DNA from: Kribbella kalugense
GTDB lineage: Bacteria > Actinomycetota > Actinomycetes > Propionibacteriales > Kribbellaceae
Reading direction: 5' to 3'
Assembly: GCF_004365875.1 (NCBI RefSeq)
Contig: NZ_SODF01000002.1
Location: 1,738,971-1,802,970, forward strand
Length of the DNA stretch: 64,000 bases
Position numbers and translations under genes: made by a program. Each line of letters starts with the position of its first letter. Position 1 is the stretch's first letter. Positions 26,662-34,614 of this stretch are shown one piece after another. Under the pieces are notes generated by a model, which saw only the letters and a program-made list of their open reading frames with translations, did not search any database and was not told the origin of the DNA.

Positions 26662-27570
26662 ATGCACAGCTATCGACCGGCTCCGGTGCTGGAGGCGCTC
26701 GGTGTCTGCTCGGAGGACGAGCAGCTCTACCGGGCGCTTCTGGCCCGCCCAGAGTCCACGGCGACTCACCTGGCCGCGTTCGTCGACTGGCCCGCCAACC
26801 GGGTCGGCCGACACCTTAGGTCCCTACTGTCCCTCGGTCTGGCGTCCCGAACCCCAGGACGTCCGGCCCGCTACGTACCCGCAGTACCAGAGGCTGCGGT
26901 CGAGCTGCTTGCGCTTCGGAGACAGGCGGCGATTGTCGAGGCTCGGCTCGGAGCTGCTGTGCTCACGGCCGAGTTCCGGCAGCCGGATGCGTTCACGGTG
27001 GTCCGGGGAGCCGAGGCGATCGCGCAGCGGTTCTATCAGGCTCAGCAGTGCGCGCAGGGCGAAGTACTCGTGCTGGATCGGTTGCCGTACGCCGTGGAGC
27101 CTCGTCGGGTGCAAGGGGTGACCTATCGAACGATCTACGACATGGCGTCGTTGTCGGAGCCAGGTGACCTCGTCGCGGCCCGATCGGCGGGCTGCTGCCG
27201 GATGCTTCGCGACGTACCGCTCAAGCTGGTCGTCGTCGACCGGCGTACTGCGTTGCTTCCAACCGCACCCGATGTTGTCGTAGAGCTGGGGTCGTCGAGT
27301 CTCCTGGATGCCCTGGTCCGCCTGTTTGATCTCTTGTGGCAGCAGGCGAGTCCACTGACTCCATCTGGCTCCGACGGGCCGTTGAGCTTCGACGACCAGC
27401 AGCTGCTCTCACTGGCCGCCGCAGGCCTCACCGACCAAGCCATCGCCCGTCGTCTGGGAGTGGCTCAGCGAACCGTAGAACGCCGCATGCAACGCATTCT
27501 GAAAGCCCTCGACGCCACCACCCGCTTCCAGGCGGGTCTCCGCGCCGGCCAACGCGGTCTGCTCGTTTAG
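26662..27570 (+). CDS. TrmB/LuxR-type regulator
   Basis: 302 residues. The N-terminal ~75 residues resemble a TrmB-type winged helix (EDEQLYRALLARPESTATHLA), the middle is an unassigned sensor-like region, and the C-terminal ~60 residues are a LuxR-type helix-turn-helix (LSLAAAGLTDQAIARRLGVAQRTVERRMQRIL). This arrangement is common in actinobacterial transcription factors. It begins 2 bp after the chitinase stop, so it could regulate the chitinase or be carried with it. Its 3' end overlaps the convergent ybaK gene by 4 bp. Confidence 0.82.
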   Translation: MHSYRPAPVLEALGVCSEDEQLYRALLARPESTATHLAAFVDWPANRVGRHLRSLLSLGLASRTPGRPARYVPAVPEAAVELLALRRQAAIVEARLGAAVLTAEFRQPDAFTVVRGAEAIAQRFYQAQQCAQGEVLVLDRLPYAVEPRRVQGVTYRTIYDMASLSEPGDLVAARSAGCCRMLRDVPLKLVVVDRRTALLPTAPDVVVELGSSSLLDALVRLFDLLWQQASPLTPSGSDGPLSFDDQQLLSLAAAGLTDQAIARRLGVAQRTVERRMQRILKALDATTRFQAGLRAGQRGLLV

Positions 27571-28016
27571 TCGGTGACGTCAGCCACCGTTGCGTTCAGG
27601 GCCTTGGAGAGTGCCTGGGCATCGACTGTGATGCCGACCCCGTGATCCCCACCGCCGATGGAGATAGTGCCGGTGATCCGCTCGTCCGCGATCACCGGCC
27701 AGGCGTGCGTGCTCCCGAGCGGCGTGATCGTCCCGCGTACGTATCCGGTGACGTCGTACGCCGTGTCCTTGTCCGGCATCGAGATCCGGTTCACGCCGAG
27801 CAGCGCCCGCAGCTTGGGCCACGCGATCTCGCGGTCGCCAGGTACCAGCACGAACCGATAGTCGTCGTCCGACAGCCGGACCACGATCGTCTTGATCAGC
27901 TTGGCCGGCTCGATACCTCGTGCCGCGGCAGCCTCTTCCAGCGAGTTCACCCGGCCGTGCTTGGTCACCTCGTAGGTGAGGCCCAACTGATCAGCTGCGT
28001 CGGTCGCCTTGGTCAC
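27567..28016 (-). CDS. YbaK/ProX-type aminoacyl-tRNA deacylase
   Basis: 149 residues of the YbaK/EbsC family, which hydrolyses misacylated tRNAs such as Cys-tRNAPro or Ala-tRNAPro. Conserved features are the Lys in IKTIVVR, VLVPGDREIAWPKLRALLG and GGGDHGVGITV. The GTG start at 28016 directly abuts the stop of the upstream MFS gene (TAGGTG), so translation is coupled and they form an operon. Confidence 0.85.
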   Translation of the reverse strand: MTKATDAADQLGLTYEVTKHGRVNSLEEAAAARGIEPAKLIKTIVVRLSDDDYRFVLVPGDREIAWPKLRALLGVNRISMPDKDTAYDVTGYVRGTITPLGSTHAWPVIADERITGTISIGGGDHGVGITVDAQALSKALNATVADVTD

Positions 28017-29225
28017 CTAGTTAGTTTGCACCCGGCTCGGAACGTTCTTGAGCAAGACCGCCAGGATGAGGGTGACCAGGAACAGTGCTCCGGCCTCCAC
28101 TGCGACACCAGTCCACCCGCCGCGGCTCCACGCCGTACCTGCGAGGCCTCCGAAGACGGAGGAGCCGAGGTAGAAGGAGAACAGGTACATGCTGGACGCC
28201 TGAGCGGTGCCGACTCCGCTCGCGTGCGCCCGGGCGGGGACCCAGCCGCTGGCCACTCCGTGCACCGCGAAGAAGCCGGCCGTCATCACCGCCAACCCCA
28301 GCACGATGAATGGCAGCGGAGCGGCCAGCGTGATCGCCACACCGGCCAGTGTGATCAGACAGCCGATCGGTACGACGGCACGCCGTCCGAAGCGGTCTGC
28401 CAGCGAACCTGCCGTCGCAGAACCCGCCGAGCCGAGCAGATAGACGCAGAAGACCAGTCCGGCGGCGCCTGCGCTCAGGTGGTACGGCGCACCGGACAGC
28501 CGGAAGACCGCTCCGTTGTACACGGCGACGAACGCGCCCACAGCCGTCGCTGCGATGCCGTAGAGCGCGAGTAATGCCGGGTCGCGTAGTACCCGGGCCG
28601 ACGGGCGGGCCGGGCTTGGCCGGAAGTTTCTGGACGCGGGCAGGAGGAGCCAGACCACCGCTGCGCACAGCACGCCGACCGCGGCGATCCCGCCGGTCGC
28701 GAATCGCCAACCGCCGAGGTCCGACAACCCACCGGCGATCAGACGTCCCGCCATGCCGCCAACCGCCGTACCCGCGATGTAGAGCCCGCTGGCCCGCGCG
28801 TGGCTGTCCGGGTGCACCTCTTCGCGCAGATAGGCCATCGCGACCGCTGGCAGTCCAGCCATCGCGATTCCCTGCAGGCCGCGGAGTGCGAGCAGCGTGT
28901 GCCACGTCGGGGCGAACGCGCTGAGCAATGCGAAGAGGGAGGTCGCGGCGACCGACCAGCGCATCAGATTGGTCCGGCCGAGGACCTCCGATGCCGGACC
29001 GGCGACCAGCAGCGCCAGACCGAGACCGAATGTGGCGAAGGACACGCTGAACGCGCTCTGACTAGGAGAGACGTGGAACGCGTCGACGAGCTCAGGCAGC
29101 AGCGGCTGCGTGCTGTAGAGCAGAGCGAACGTCGCCAGCCCCGCCGCGAACAGTGCGATGGAGAGCTTGCGGTACTCCGGGTCCCCGGGCAGGTACCCGG
29201 TCTGGAGAGCGACGGACTGGTGCAT
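28017..29225 (-). CDS. MFS transporter (YnfM-like)
   Basis: 402 residues with 12 predicted spans. Motifs include LLPELVDAFHVSPSQSAFSVS in loop 1-2, GPASEVLGRTNLM (motif A) and GRLIAGGLSDLGGWRFA. The first-loop sequence resembles the YnfM/arabinose-efflux-like group of exporters. It diverges from a LysR gene across a 71-bp gap with operator-like symmetry, so it is probably that regulator's target. Confidence 0.85.
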   Translation of the reverse strand: MHQSVALQTGYLPGDPEYRKLSIALFAAGLATFALLYSTQPLLPELVDAFHVSPSQSAFSVSFATFGLGLALLVAGPASEVLGRTNLMRWSVAATSLFALLSAFAPTWHTLLALRGLQGIAMAGLPAVAMAYLREEVHPDSHARASGLYIAGTAVGGMAGRLIAGGLSDLGGWRFATGGIAAVGVLCAAVVWLLLPASRNFRPSPARPSARVLRDPALLALYGIAATAVGAFVAVYNGAVFRLSGAPYHLSAGAAGLVFCVYLLGSAGSATAGSLADRFGRRAVVPIGCLITLAGVAITLAAPLPFIVLGLAVMTAGFFAVHGVASGWVPARAHASGVGTAQASSMYLFSFYLGSSVFGGLAGTAWSRGGWTGVAVEAGALFLVTLILAVLLKNVPSRVQTN

Positions 29226-29236
29226 GTCTTCGACGG

Positions 29237-29284
29237 TCGCACGCCTTGTGCGATACGTAAAATGTCGATCTCAGCAGAAATCGA
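29237..29284. promoter_or_regulatory. Operator-like palindromes between MFS and LysR genes
   Basis: TCGCAC-N5-GTGCGA (29237-29253) and TCGAT-N10-ATCGA (29265-29284) lie in the 71-bp divergent gap. The second fits the interrupted T-N11-A style of LysR sites and is 12 bp from the LysR start, consistent with autoregulation. Confidence 0.55.
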
Positions 29285-29296
29285 TACGCTTTCAGT

Positions 29297-30184
29297 ATGC
29301 ATGTCGACGATCTGCGGTGGTTCGCCGTACTCGCGGAGACCGAGCACCTGACCGAGGCGGCCACGGCGCTGGGCACCAGCCAGCCGAATCTGTCCCGGTC
29401 GCTGCAGCGGGTGGAGCGGGCTTTCGGGGTGCCGTTGTTCGAGCGTGAGCGACGCGGCGTGCGGCTGAATCCGTACGGCCGCCTGGTTCTGGAGGCCGCG
29501 CGGGCCGGGACGGCGGCGGTCGACACCGCGAAGCGCCGGATCGACGCGCTCGTCGACCCGGACTCCGGCACCGTGCGGCTCGCGTTCCTGCACTCGGTCG
29601 CCACCAGCCTGATGCCCGATCTGCTGAAGGCTTTCCGCGCGGAGGCGCCGAACGTCGGGTTCGCGCTGCGGCAGGAGCCGGCGCACGACATCGTCCAGGA
29701 CCTCGAGACCGGAGAGGCCGAGATCGCGATCGTCGCGCCCCGGCCGGACCCTGCCCGCTTCGGTTGGCATCTGCTCGAGCGGCAGCGGTTGTATCTGCAC
29801 GTGCCGCCCGGGCATGCCCTTGCGTCCCGGCAGCGGGTTGAGCTTGAGGCAGCTCGGGACGAGCCGTTCATAGGGCTGCAGCCCGGCTTCGGGTTCCGCC
29901 GAGTGACCGACGAACTGTTCCGGACTGCCGGCTTCATTCCACGGTTGGCGTTCGAGGCGACCGACCTGGCGACGATCGACAGCCTGGTCGGTGCGGGCCT
30001 CGGTGTGGCGATCCTGCCGGCCGGGGCGGTTCGTGGGAACGACAGCGGTGCCGTGTCGGTCCCGCTCGCGGGTGTTCAGGCCCGGCGGGAGATCGGGATG
30101 TCCTGGCGGCTGAGTGCGCCGTTGACGCCTGCGGCCGAGCGATTCCGGACGTTTGTCCGGTCCCTGCCGGCGACGTCCAGCTGA
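29297..30184 (+). CDS. LysR-family transcriptional regulator
   Basis: 295 residues. The N-terminal winged helix-turn-helix is typical (WFAVLAETEHLTEAATALGTSQPNLSRSLQRVE), followed by the LysR substrate-binding domain from about 90. The ATG at 29297 starts the conserved DNA-binding domain. Divergent layout with the MFS-ybaK operon suggests it senses the exporter's substrate. Confidence 0.9.
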   Translation: MHVDDLRWFAVLAETEHLTEAATALGTSQPNLSRSLQRVERAFGVPLFERERRGVRLNPYGRLVLEAARAGTAAVDTAKRRIDALVDPDSGTVRLAFLHSVATSLMPDLLKAFRAEAPNVGFALRQEPAHDIVQDLETGEAEIAIVAPRPDPARFGWHLLERQRLYLHVPPGHALASRQRVELEAARDEPFIGLQPGFGFRRVTDELFRTAGFIPRLAFEATDLATIDSLVGAGLGVAILPAGAVRGNDSGAVSVPLAGVQARREIGMSWRLSAPLTPAAERFRTFVRSLPATSS

Positions 30185-30272
30185 CTGCCGAGACAACGAC
30201 TTTCGTAGCGTTCGTCCAATTTTCCAGGTGTCGACTTGCAGAGAGAGGCCTTTCCACCGCACTCTTTCCTGC

Positions 30273-31058
30273 GTGGGGAAGCGTCTGGGATCGTTCCGGC
30301 CGAGTCGCCGGCTGCTGTTCGCAGCCGGGACGGCGGCAGCTGCGTCGACGGTTGCTTCGGCGGCCGCTGCCGAGGCGGTTCCGGTCTCCCCGCAGAGCCC
30401 GGCCGATGCTGCCGGCGGACTGCTGACGCTGGGCAACTACGGCTCCGGAGTGCTCGGCGCCTGGGATCGCCAGGCCCGCGCGATCTCGAACGAGGCGCAG
30501 ATCCGCCGGACCCGCGAGAACGACGGCGTCTTCATGTTCGGCGACAGCATCGGCGTCCAGGACGGACCGGCGTTGGCCCGGCAGCTGTCGAAGCTCGGGA
30601 TCATGGTCGCCGTGCACAACTGGGCCGGCCGGCCGGTGACTCCCGCGGTCGACGCGCTGGACACCTGGGCGCAGGACTACGGCCTGCCGCACCGGATCCT
30701 GATGTCGGTCGGCTCCAACGACATCTTCACGCCGCCGGCAGTCGCGGCCCAGGTCGACCGAACCATGCAGATCGTCGGCGAGGAGCGGACGGTCTACTGG
30801 GTCAACGTCCAGGCGGCCCGCACCGCGTTCGGTGCGGACATCAAGGTGTCGGACCAGCGCAACAGCGCCTGGATCAACCTGCAGCTCGCCGAGGCCCAGC
30901 GCCGCTACGACAACCTTCGGATCGTGCACTGGGCCGAGCACCTGGCCTCCAGCCCGAATCGGCTGGCCCGCTACCTCCGCGACGGCCTGCATCCGTCGAA
31001 GCCGCTCGGGCAGAACGCCCGCAACAGCCTGATCGTCGACGCGATCAAGGCCGGCTGA
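30273..31058 (+). CDS. Secreted SGNH/GDSL-type hydrolase
   Basis: 261 residues. A signal peptide with a twin-arginine-like stretch (SRRLLFAAGTAAAASTVASAAAAEA) precedes an SGNH hydrolase domain: block I MFGDSIG with the Ser nucleophile, block III GSNDI, block V DGLHPS with the Asp/His. It is probably an extracellular esterase or lipase; a role on acetylated glycans is possible given the chitinases around it. The GTG at 30273 is the most sensible start, though its ribosome site is weak. Confidence 0.78.
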   Translation: MGKRLGSFRPSRRLLFAAGTAAAASTVASAAAAEAVPVSPQSPADAAGGLLTLGNYGSGVLGAWDRQARAISNEAQIRRTRENDGVFMFGDSIGVQDGPALARQLSKLGIMVAVHNWAGRPVTPAVDALDTWAQDYGLPHRILMSVGSNDIFTPPAVAAQVDRTMQIVGEERTVYWVNVQAARTAFGADIKVSDQRNSAWINLQLAEAQRRYDNLRIVHWAEHLASSPNRLARYLRDGLHPSKPLGQNARNSLIVDAIKAG

Positions 31059-31077
31059 GTGCGGCCGACAGCCGCAC
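31059..31077. terminator. Short bidirectional hairpin
   Basis: A 7-bp stem, GTGCGGC (31059-31065) and GCCGCAC (31071-31077), with a 5-nt loop fills the 35-bp gap between convergent genes and could end both transcripts. Confidence 0.55.
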
Positions 31078-31093
31078 CCAGCCGGAACTTGTT

Positions 31094-32641
31094 CTAGAAC
31101 CCTGCGGTGATGCGGGTGAAGTCCCAGTCGCCCTGGGCGATACCGCTGCAGTTGGACACCACGCCGCCGCCGGCGCAACCGCGGTCGCGGTTCACGCCCC
31201 AGAACGACAGCCGGCCGAGCCCGTTGCTCTTGGCCCAGTTGGTGATGCTCTGCCAGGTCGCGGTGGTGGTCATCTCCTGCTGATCGGACAGACCGTTCAT
31301 GCCGGAGATGCCCTGGTGGGCGTAGGCCTCGGCGCTGGACCAGCCGAAGGTGGACATCAGCTTGCTGTTCAGGCCCTGCTCCGCACCGACCGTGTCGTTG
31401 TAGATGTTCGAGCTGCCGAAGTCGAACGGCATCAGCGTGAAGATGTCGATATTCGCGCCGAGTGCCTTGGACTGGTCGATCAGCCGGTTCCCGTAGTACG
31501 TCGGACCGGTCGTCGACGTACCGAACGTGACGATGGTCTGGATACCGGGGTTGTTCTGCTTGACGATCTTCAGCGCGTTCAGGATGCGGTCCTGCACGGC
31601 CTCGTTCTCGAACTCGTCGGTGTTCTCGATGTCGATGTCGATCGCCTTCAGGCCGTAGGCGCTGATCACCTGCTGGTACGCGCCGGCCAGCGCCGCGGGA
31701 GTGCTGCAGTTCGGGCCCAGCTTGTTGCCCTGCCAGCCGCCGAACGACGGTACGACGTCGCCGCCGGCCGCACGGATCGCGGCGATGGCGTTGGCGTCAG
31801 TGCTGCCCTGCAGCGGACGGCTGCCGTCCCAGGCCGGGTTGCAGCCACCGGACGAGAGGACGAACGCCATGGTGAACCACTTGATCCCGGTGGCGTTCAT
31901 GACGGTCGCCGGTGCCGGCGGGTCGCCCCAGCCCATGAACAGGTACGGCGCGGCCTGCTTGGTCCCAGTGTTCCCGCCGCCACCGGTGCCGGTCTTGACG
32001 GAGATGCTGCCGCTCTTCGCTCCTTCGCCGGCGCTGTTCGACGCACTGACCTGGTAGCTGTACGACGTGTTCGCGCTCAGTCCGGAATCGGTGTACGACG
32101 TCCCGGTCGGGCTACCGACCTTCGAGCCGTTCCGATAGACGTTGTAGCTGGTTGCTCCGGACGGCGCCGACCAGGAGAGGCTCACTGACGACGCGGTCGA
32201 CGTACCGGCGAGGCCTGTGGGTGCGCCGGGGACGGTGCCGCCTCCGCCGCCACCTGAGCAGGAGCCGCCGTTCAAGCGGCAGGCGGCGAGGCCGGCGAAG
32301 TTACCCGGGCTGCCGTTGAAGCCGAAGCTGACGGTCGCGCCGGGTGCGAGTGGTCCGGCCCAGCTCGGCGGGGTGAACGTGTGCGTCTGTCCACTGCTGG
32401 TGTTGGTCGCGTCCCAGGCGCTGGTGACTGTGTATCCGGACGGGAAGTCCAGCGCGACCGACCAGGTGCTGAGGGAGCTGGTGGTGCCGTTGGTGACGGT
32501 CACCTTGCCCTCGAAGCCGGAACCCCAGTCGGACACTTTGGTGAAGGTGGCAGAGACTCCTGCCGCGTTGGCTGCCTGTGCGGTCAGCAGGGCGATGAAC
32601 ACCGCGATGATGGCCGCTACGGCCACAGTGATGCGTTTCAT
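31094..32641 (-). CDS. Secreted GH18 chitinase with N-terminal CBM2
   Basis: 515 residues. Signal peptide 1-26; CBM2-type cellulose/chitin-binding module about 27-128 (VSATFTKVSDWGSGFEGKVTV...CRLNGGSC); poly-Gly linker; FN3 about 138-218; second Gly linker; GH18 domain about 232-515. The catalytic strand reads LKAIDIDIEN: the DxDxE core and the catalytic Glu are present, but the first acidic residue and Gly of DGxDxDxE are replaced by Lys-Ala. It follows the next chitinase by 28 bp in the same operon, with its own GGAGC site. Confidence 0.9.
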   Translation of the reverse strand: MKRITVAVAAIIAVFIALLTAQAANAAGVSATFTKVSDWGSGFEGKVTVTNGTTSSLSTWSVALDFPSGYTVTSAWDATNTSSGQTHTFTPPSWAGPLAPGATVSFGFNGSPGNFAGLAACRLNGGSCSGGGGGGTVPGAPTGLAGTSTASSVSLSWSAPSGATSYNVYRNGSKVGSPTGTSYTDSGLSANTSYSYQVSASNSAGEGAKSGSISVKTGTGGGGNTGTKQAAPYLFMGWGDPPAPATVMNATGIKWFTMAFVLSSGGCNPAWDGSRPLQGSTDANAIAAIRAAGGDVVPSFGGWQGNKLGPNCSTPAALAGAYQQVISAYGLKAIDIDIENTDEFENEAVQDRILNALKIVKQNNPGIQTIVTFGTSTTGPTYYGNRLIDQSKALGANIDIFTLMPFDFGSSNIYNDTVGAEQGLNSKLMSTFGWSSAEAYAHQGISGMNGLSDQQEMTTTATWQSITNWAKSNGLGRLSFWGVNRDRGCAGGGVVSNCSGIAQGDWDFTRITAGF

Positions 32642-32669
32642 GATGCTCCGATCAGTGGGCGGTACGTGA

Positions 32670-34409
32670 TCAGACCTGGCCCCAGAGTGCGGGGACGTTC
32701 GGTGGCTCCCAGCCGACCAAGGAGGTGTGTCCCTGGATGCACTTGTAGGTGACGCCGTTGTAGGTCACGAGCGCACCGGTCGCGTACGTCGTGTTCGCCG
32801 CCCACGGGGTGGCCGTGCCTGGCGGTGTCGTCGGCGGTGTGGTTGGCGGGGTCGTCGGGGGCGTGGTCGGGGGAGTCGTGGGCGGAGTGGTCGGCGGCGT
32901 AGTAGGCGGGGTGGTGGGCGGCGTCGTGGGTGGGCCGCTGCATCCTGCGGTGCCGGAGTTGACCGCGTCGACCACGTTGTTGAAGAGGGTGACTGCGGGG
33001 TCGAGTGCCTCGAGCGAATACATCATCGCGCCGGCCAGACCGTTGCAGTGCTGGTAGTCGGCCTTGGCCTTGATCGACTGCGCGTTGTCGCCGGACCAGA
33101 ACGTGCCATTGCTGTAGAACCACGAGGACTTCGTTGCGTCGTCGAAGTACGACATGGACGGGTTGTCGACGAAGCCGGTCAGTTCCTTGTAGAACGAGAC
33201 ACCTGGCACATTGCCACTCATCGCGTGCCCGTCGGCCGGTCCGGTCGCCGTCTGGTACTTGCCGTTGTCGGTGGCTGGCACACCCTTCCATCCCCTGTAG
33301 TAGAAGGGGTATCCGATGCTCAGCTTGTTCGCCGGGAATCCACCGGGGATGCCGTACGCCGAGTCACCTGTGGTCCATGCCTTCACCGCGGCGTCGATCG
33401 AGTACTTGCCCTGACCCGGTGGGATGGGGCTGCTCGGGTCGTTCGGTGCGGTGTAGAGCGGGTCCTGGAAGTTGGTCGGTCCGGTGGCCTCCCAGCCGCC
33501 GTGCATGTCGTACGTCATCACGTTGTTGTAGTCGAGGTACTGACCGACCTTGTTGGTCTCGATGGTGGCGATCTTGTCCTGTCCGGCCGGGGTGGCGGCG
33601 GTCAGGTAGTACCGCTTGCCGGTCTGGCTGCCGTACGCGTCGAGCTGGGCACGGAACTCGGCCAGCAGCAGCGTGAAGTTCTGCTTGTCGGCGGCGCTGT
33701 AGTGGTTGCCGGTGTGACCGTTCGGCGAGCCTGGGTACTCCCAGTCGATGTCGACACCGTCGAAGATCCCGGCTGCCGAACCGGCGCCGCCGAAGCCGTC
33801 GATGACCGGCAGGTCGCCCTTGAGGAACATGTTCACGCAGGAGCTGACGAAGGCCTTGCGCTTGGCGTCGGTGGATGCGGCGTCGGAGAAGTACTTCGAG
33901 TAGGTCCAGCCGCCGATCGAGATCAGGATCTTCAGGTTCGGCGCCTTCGCCTTGAGCTTCTTGAGCTGGTTGAAGTTCCCCTGGATCGGCTGGTTCCAGA
34001 CGTCACCGACGCCGTCGACGCTGATGTCCGCGCCGTACGACTTGCCGTAGTCGGCGAACGCGTCACCGGCGCCGTCTCCGGCGTTCGGGTTGCTCTCGTC
34101 CTGCGACGCGGCCTTGTTGGCCATGAAGCAGGTGTGGTTGGTCGGGTCGATGTTCGCGAACGCGTAGTTCAGGAAGTCCAGCTTCCCGGCGACACCGGTG
34201 GTGACCATGTTCTTGGGGTAGAAGCCGTTGGCGTAGATACCCCACTGGGCGAAGTACGCCGTCTTGACGCCACCGCTGGTGGCCTGTGGAGCCGTGGTGG
34301 CTGCGTTGGCCGCGGTGGCGTCCGGGGTCGCGAGAGAGACGCCGGCGGCGGTGATCAGGGCAGTGGCCGCGACGGCGGCCGTGGCGGCGAGCATGCGCAA
34401 TCGACTCAT
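32670..34409 (-). CDS. Secreted GH18 chitinase with C-terminal CBM5/12
   Basis: 579 residues. Signal peptide about 1-35; GH18 (ChiA-like, with the insertion domain) about 47-480, catalytic motif IFDGVDIDWEYPG; a linker of nine PPTT repeats (about 490-527); CBM5/12 chitin-binding module at the C-terminus (WAANTTYATGALVTYNGVTYKCIQGH). It degrades crystalline chitin outside the cell. First gene of a two-chitinase operon. The inverted repeat 34471-34490 lies about 60 bp upstream and may carry control. Confidence 0.94.
   Translation of the reverse strand: MSRLRMLAATAAVAATALITAAGVSLATPDATAANAATTAPQATSGGVKTAYFAQWGIYANGFYPKNMVTTGVAGKLDFLNYAFANIDPTNHTCFMANKAASQDESNPNAGDGAGDAFADYGKSYGADISVDGVGDVWNQPIQGNFNQLKKLKAKAPNLKILISIGGWTYSKYFSDAASTDAKRKAFVSSCVNMFLKGDLPVIDGFGGAGSAAGIFDGVDIDWEYPGSPNGHTGNHYSAADKQNFTLLLAEFRAQLDAYGSQTGKRYYLTAATPAGQDKIATIETNKVGQYLDYNNVMTYDMHGGWEATGPTNFQDPLYTAPNDPSSPIPPGQGKYSIDAAVKAWTTGDSAYGIPGGFPANKLSIGYPFYYRGWKGVPATDNGKYQTATGPADGHAMSGNVPGVSFYKELTGFVDNPSMSYFDDATKSSWFYSNGTFWSGDNAQSIKAKADYQHCNGLAGAMMYSLEALDPAVTLFNNVVDAVNSGTAGCSGPPTTPPTTPPTTPPTTPPTTPPTTPPTTPPTTPPTTPPGTATPWAANTTYATGALVTYNGVTYKCIQGHTSLVGWEPPNVPALWGQV
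32826..32937 (-). repeat. 12-bp repeats encoding a PPTT linker
   Basis: Nine 12-bp units encode the nine Pro-Pro-Thr-Thr repeats of the chitinase linker. Third codon positions vary between units, so the repeat is kept at the protein level rather than being recent DNA slippage. Confidence 0.85.
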
Positions 34410-34470
34410 CAGAGATCCTCCGGAGCGATGGGACGGAAGCGGTCCGGTGAAATTTAGTTAAAGACGCTTC

Positions 34471-34490
34471 GAAAGGAACCGTAACCTTTC
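34471..34490. promoter_or_regulatory. Inverted repeat upstream of chitinase operon
   Basis: GAAAGG-N8-CCTTTC (34471-34490) is a perfect 6-bp inverted repeat in an AT-richer stretch of the 205-bp gap between the chitinase operon and the Tad operon. It is about 62 bp upstream of the chitinase start, fitting an operator position. Confidence 0.5.
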
Positions 34491-34554
34491 ACGGCGGGTT
34501 GGTCGCGGGCTCGTCGTGGCGGGTTCCCGCTGCTGACGGAAAGCCGACAACGCT

Positions 34555-34608
34555 TTGTCCACAGGGGATCCTCTCGTCTGTCCGCAGCAGGTCCGACAAC
34601 GGCATGTT
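34555..34608 (+). promoter_or_regulatory. Two-part element upstream of cpaE, copy 1
   Basis: TTGTCCACAG (34555-34564) and TCCGACAACGGCATGTT (34592-34608) lie just before the CpaE start. The same pair (TCCACAG, 27 bp, TCCGACRACGGCATGTT) recurs with identical spacing before the pilin gene. A further CCGACAACG is at 34544-34552. The first half also matches an actinobacterial DnaA box. Confidence 0.65.
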
Positions 34609-34614
34609 CTAAGC

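Noticed and set aside
32791..33057. Gly-Val repeat protein on the forward strand
   Set aside because: It is the antisense reading of the PPTT linker repeats of the chitinase gene.
34555..34563. DnaA box TTGTCCACA, with TTATCCACA at 12662-12670, as a replication origin
   Set aside because: They are single isolated boxes without a cluster, and no dnaA, dnaN or AT-rich unwinding region is present.
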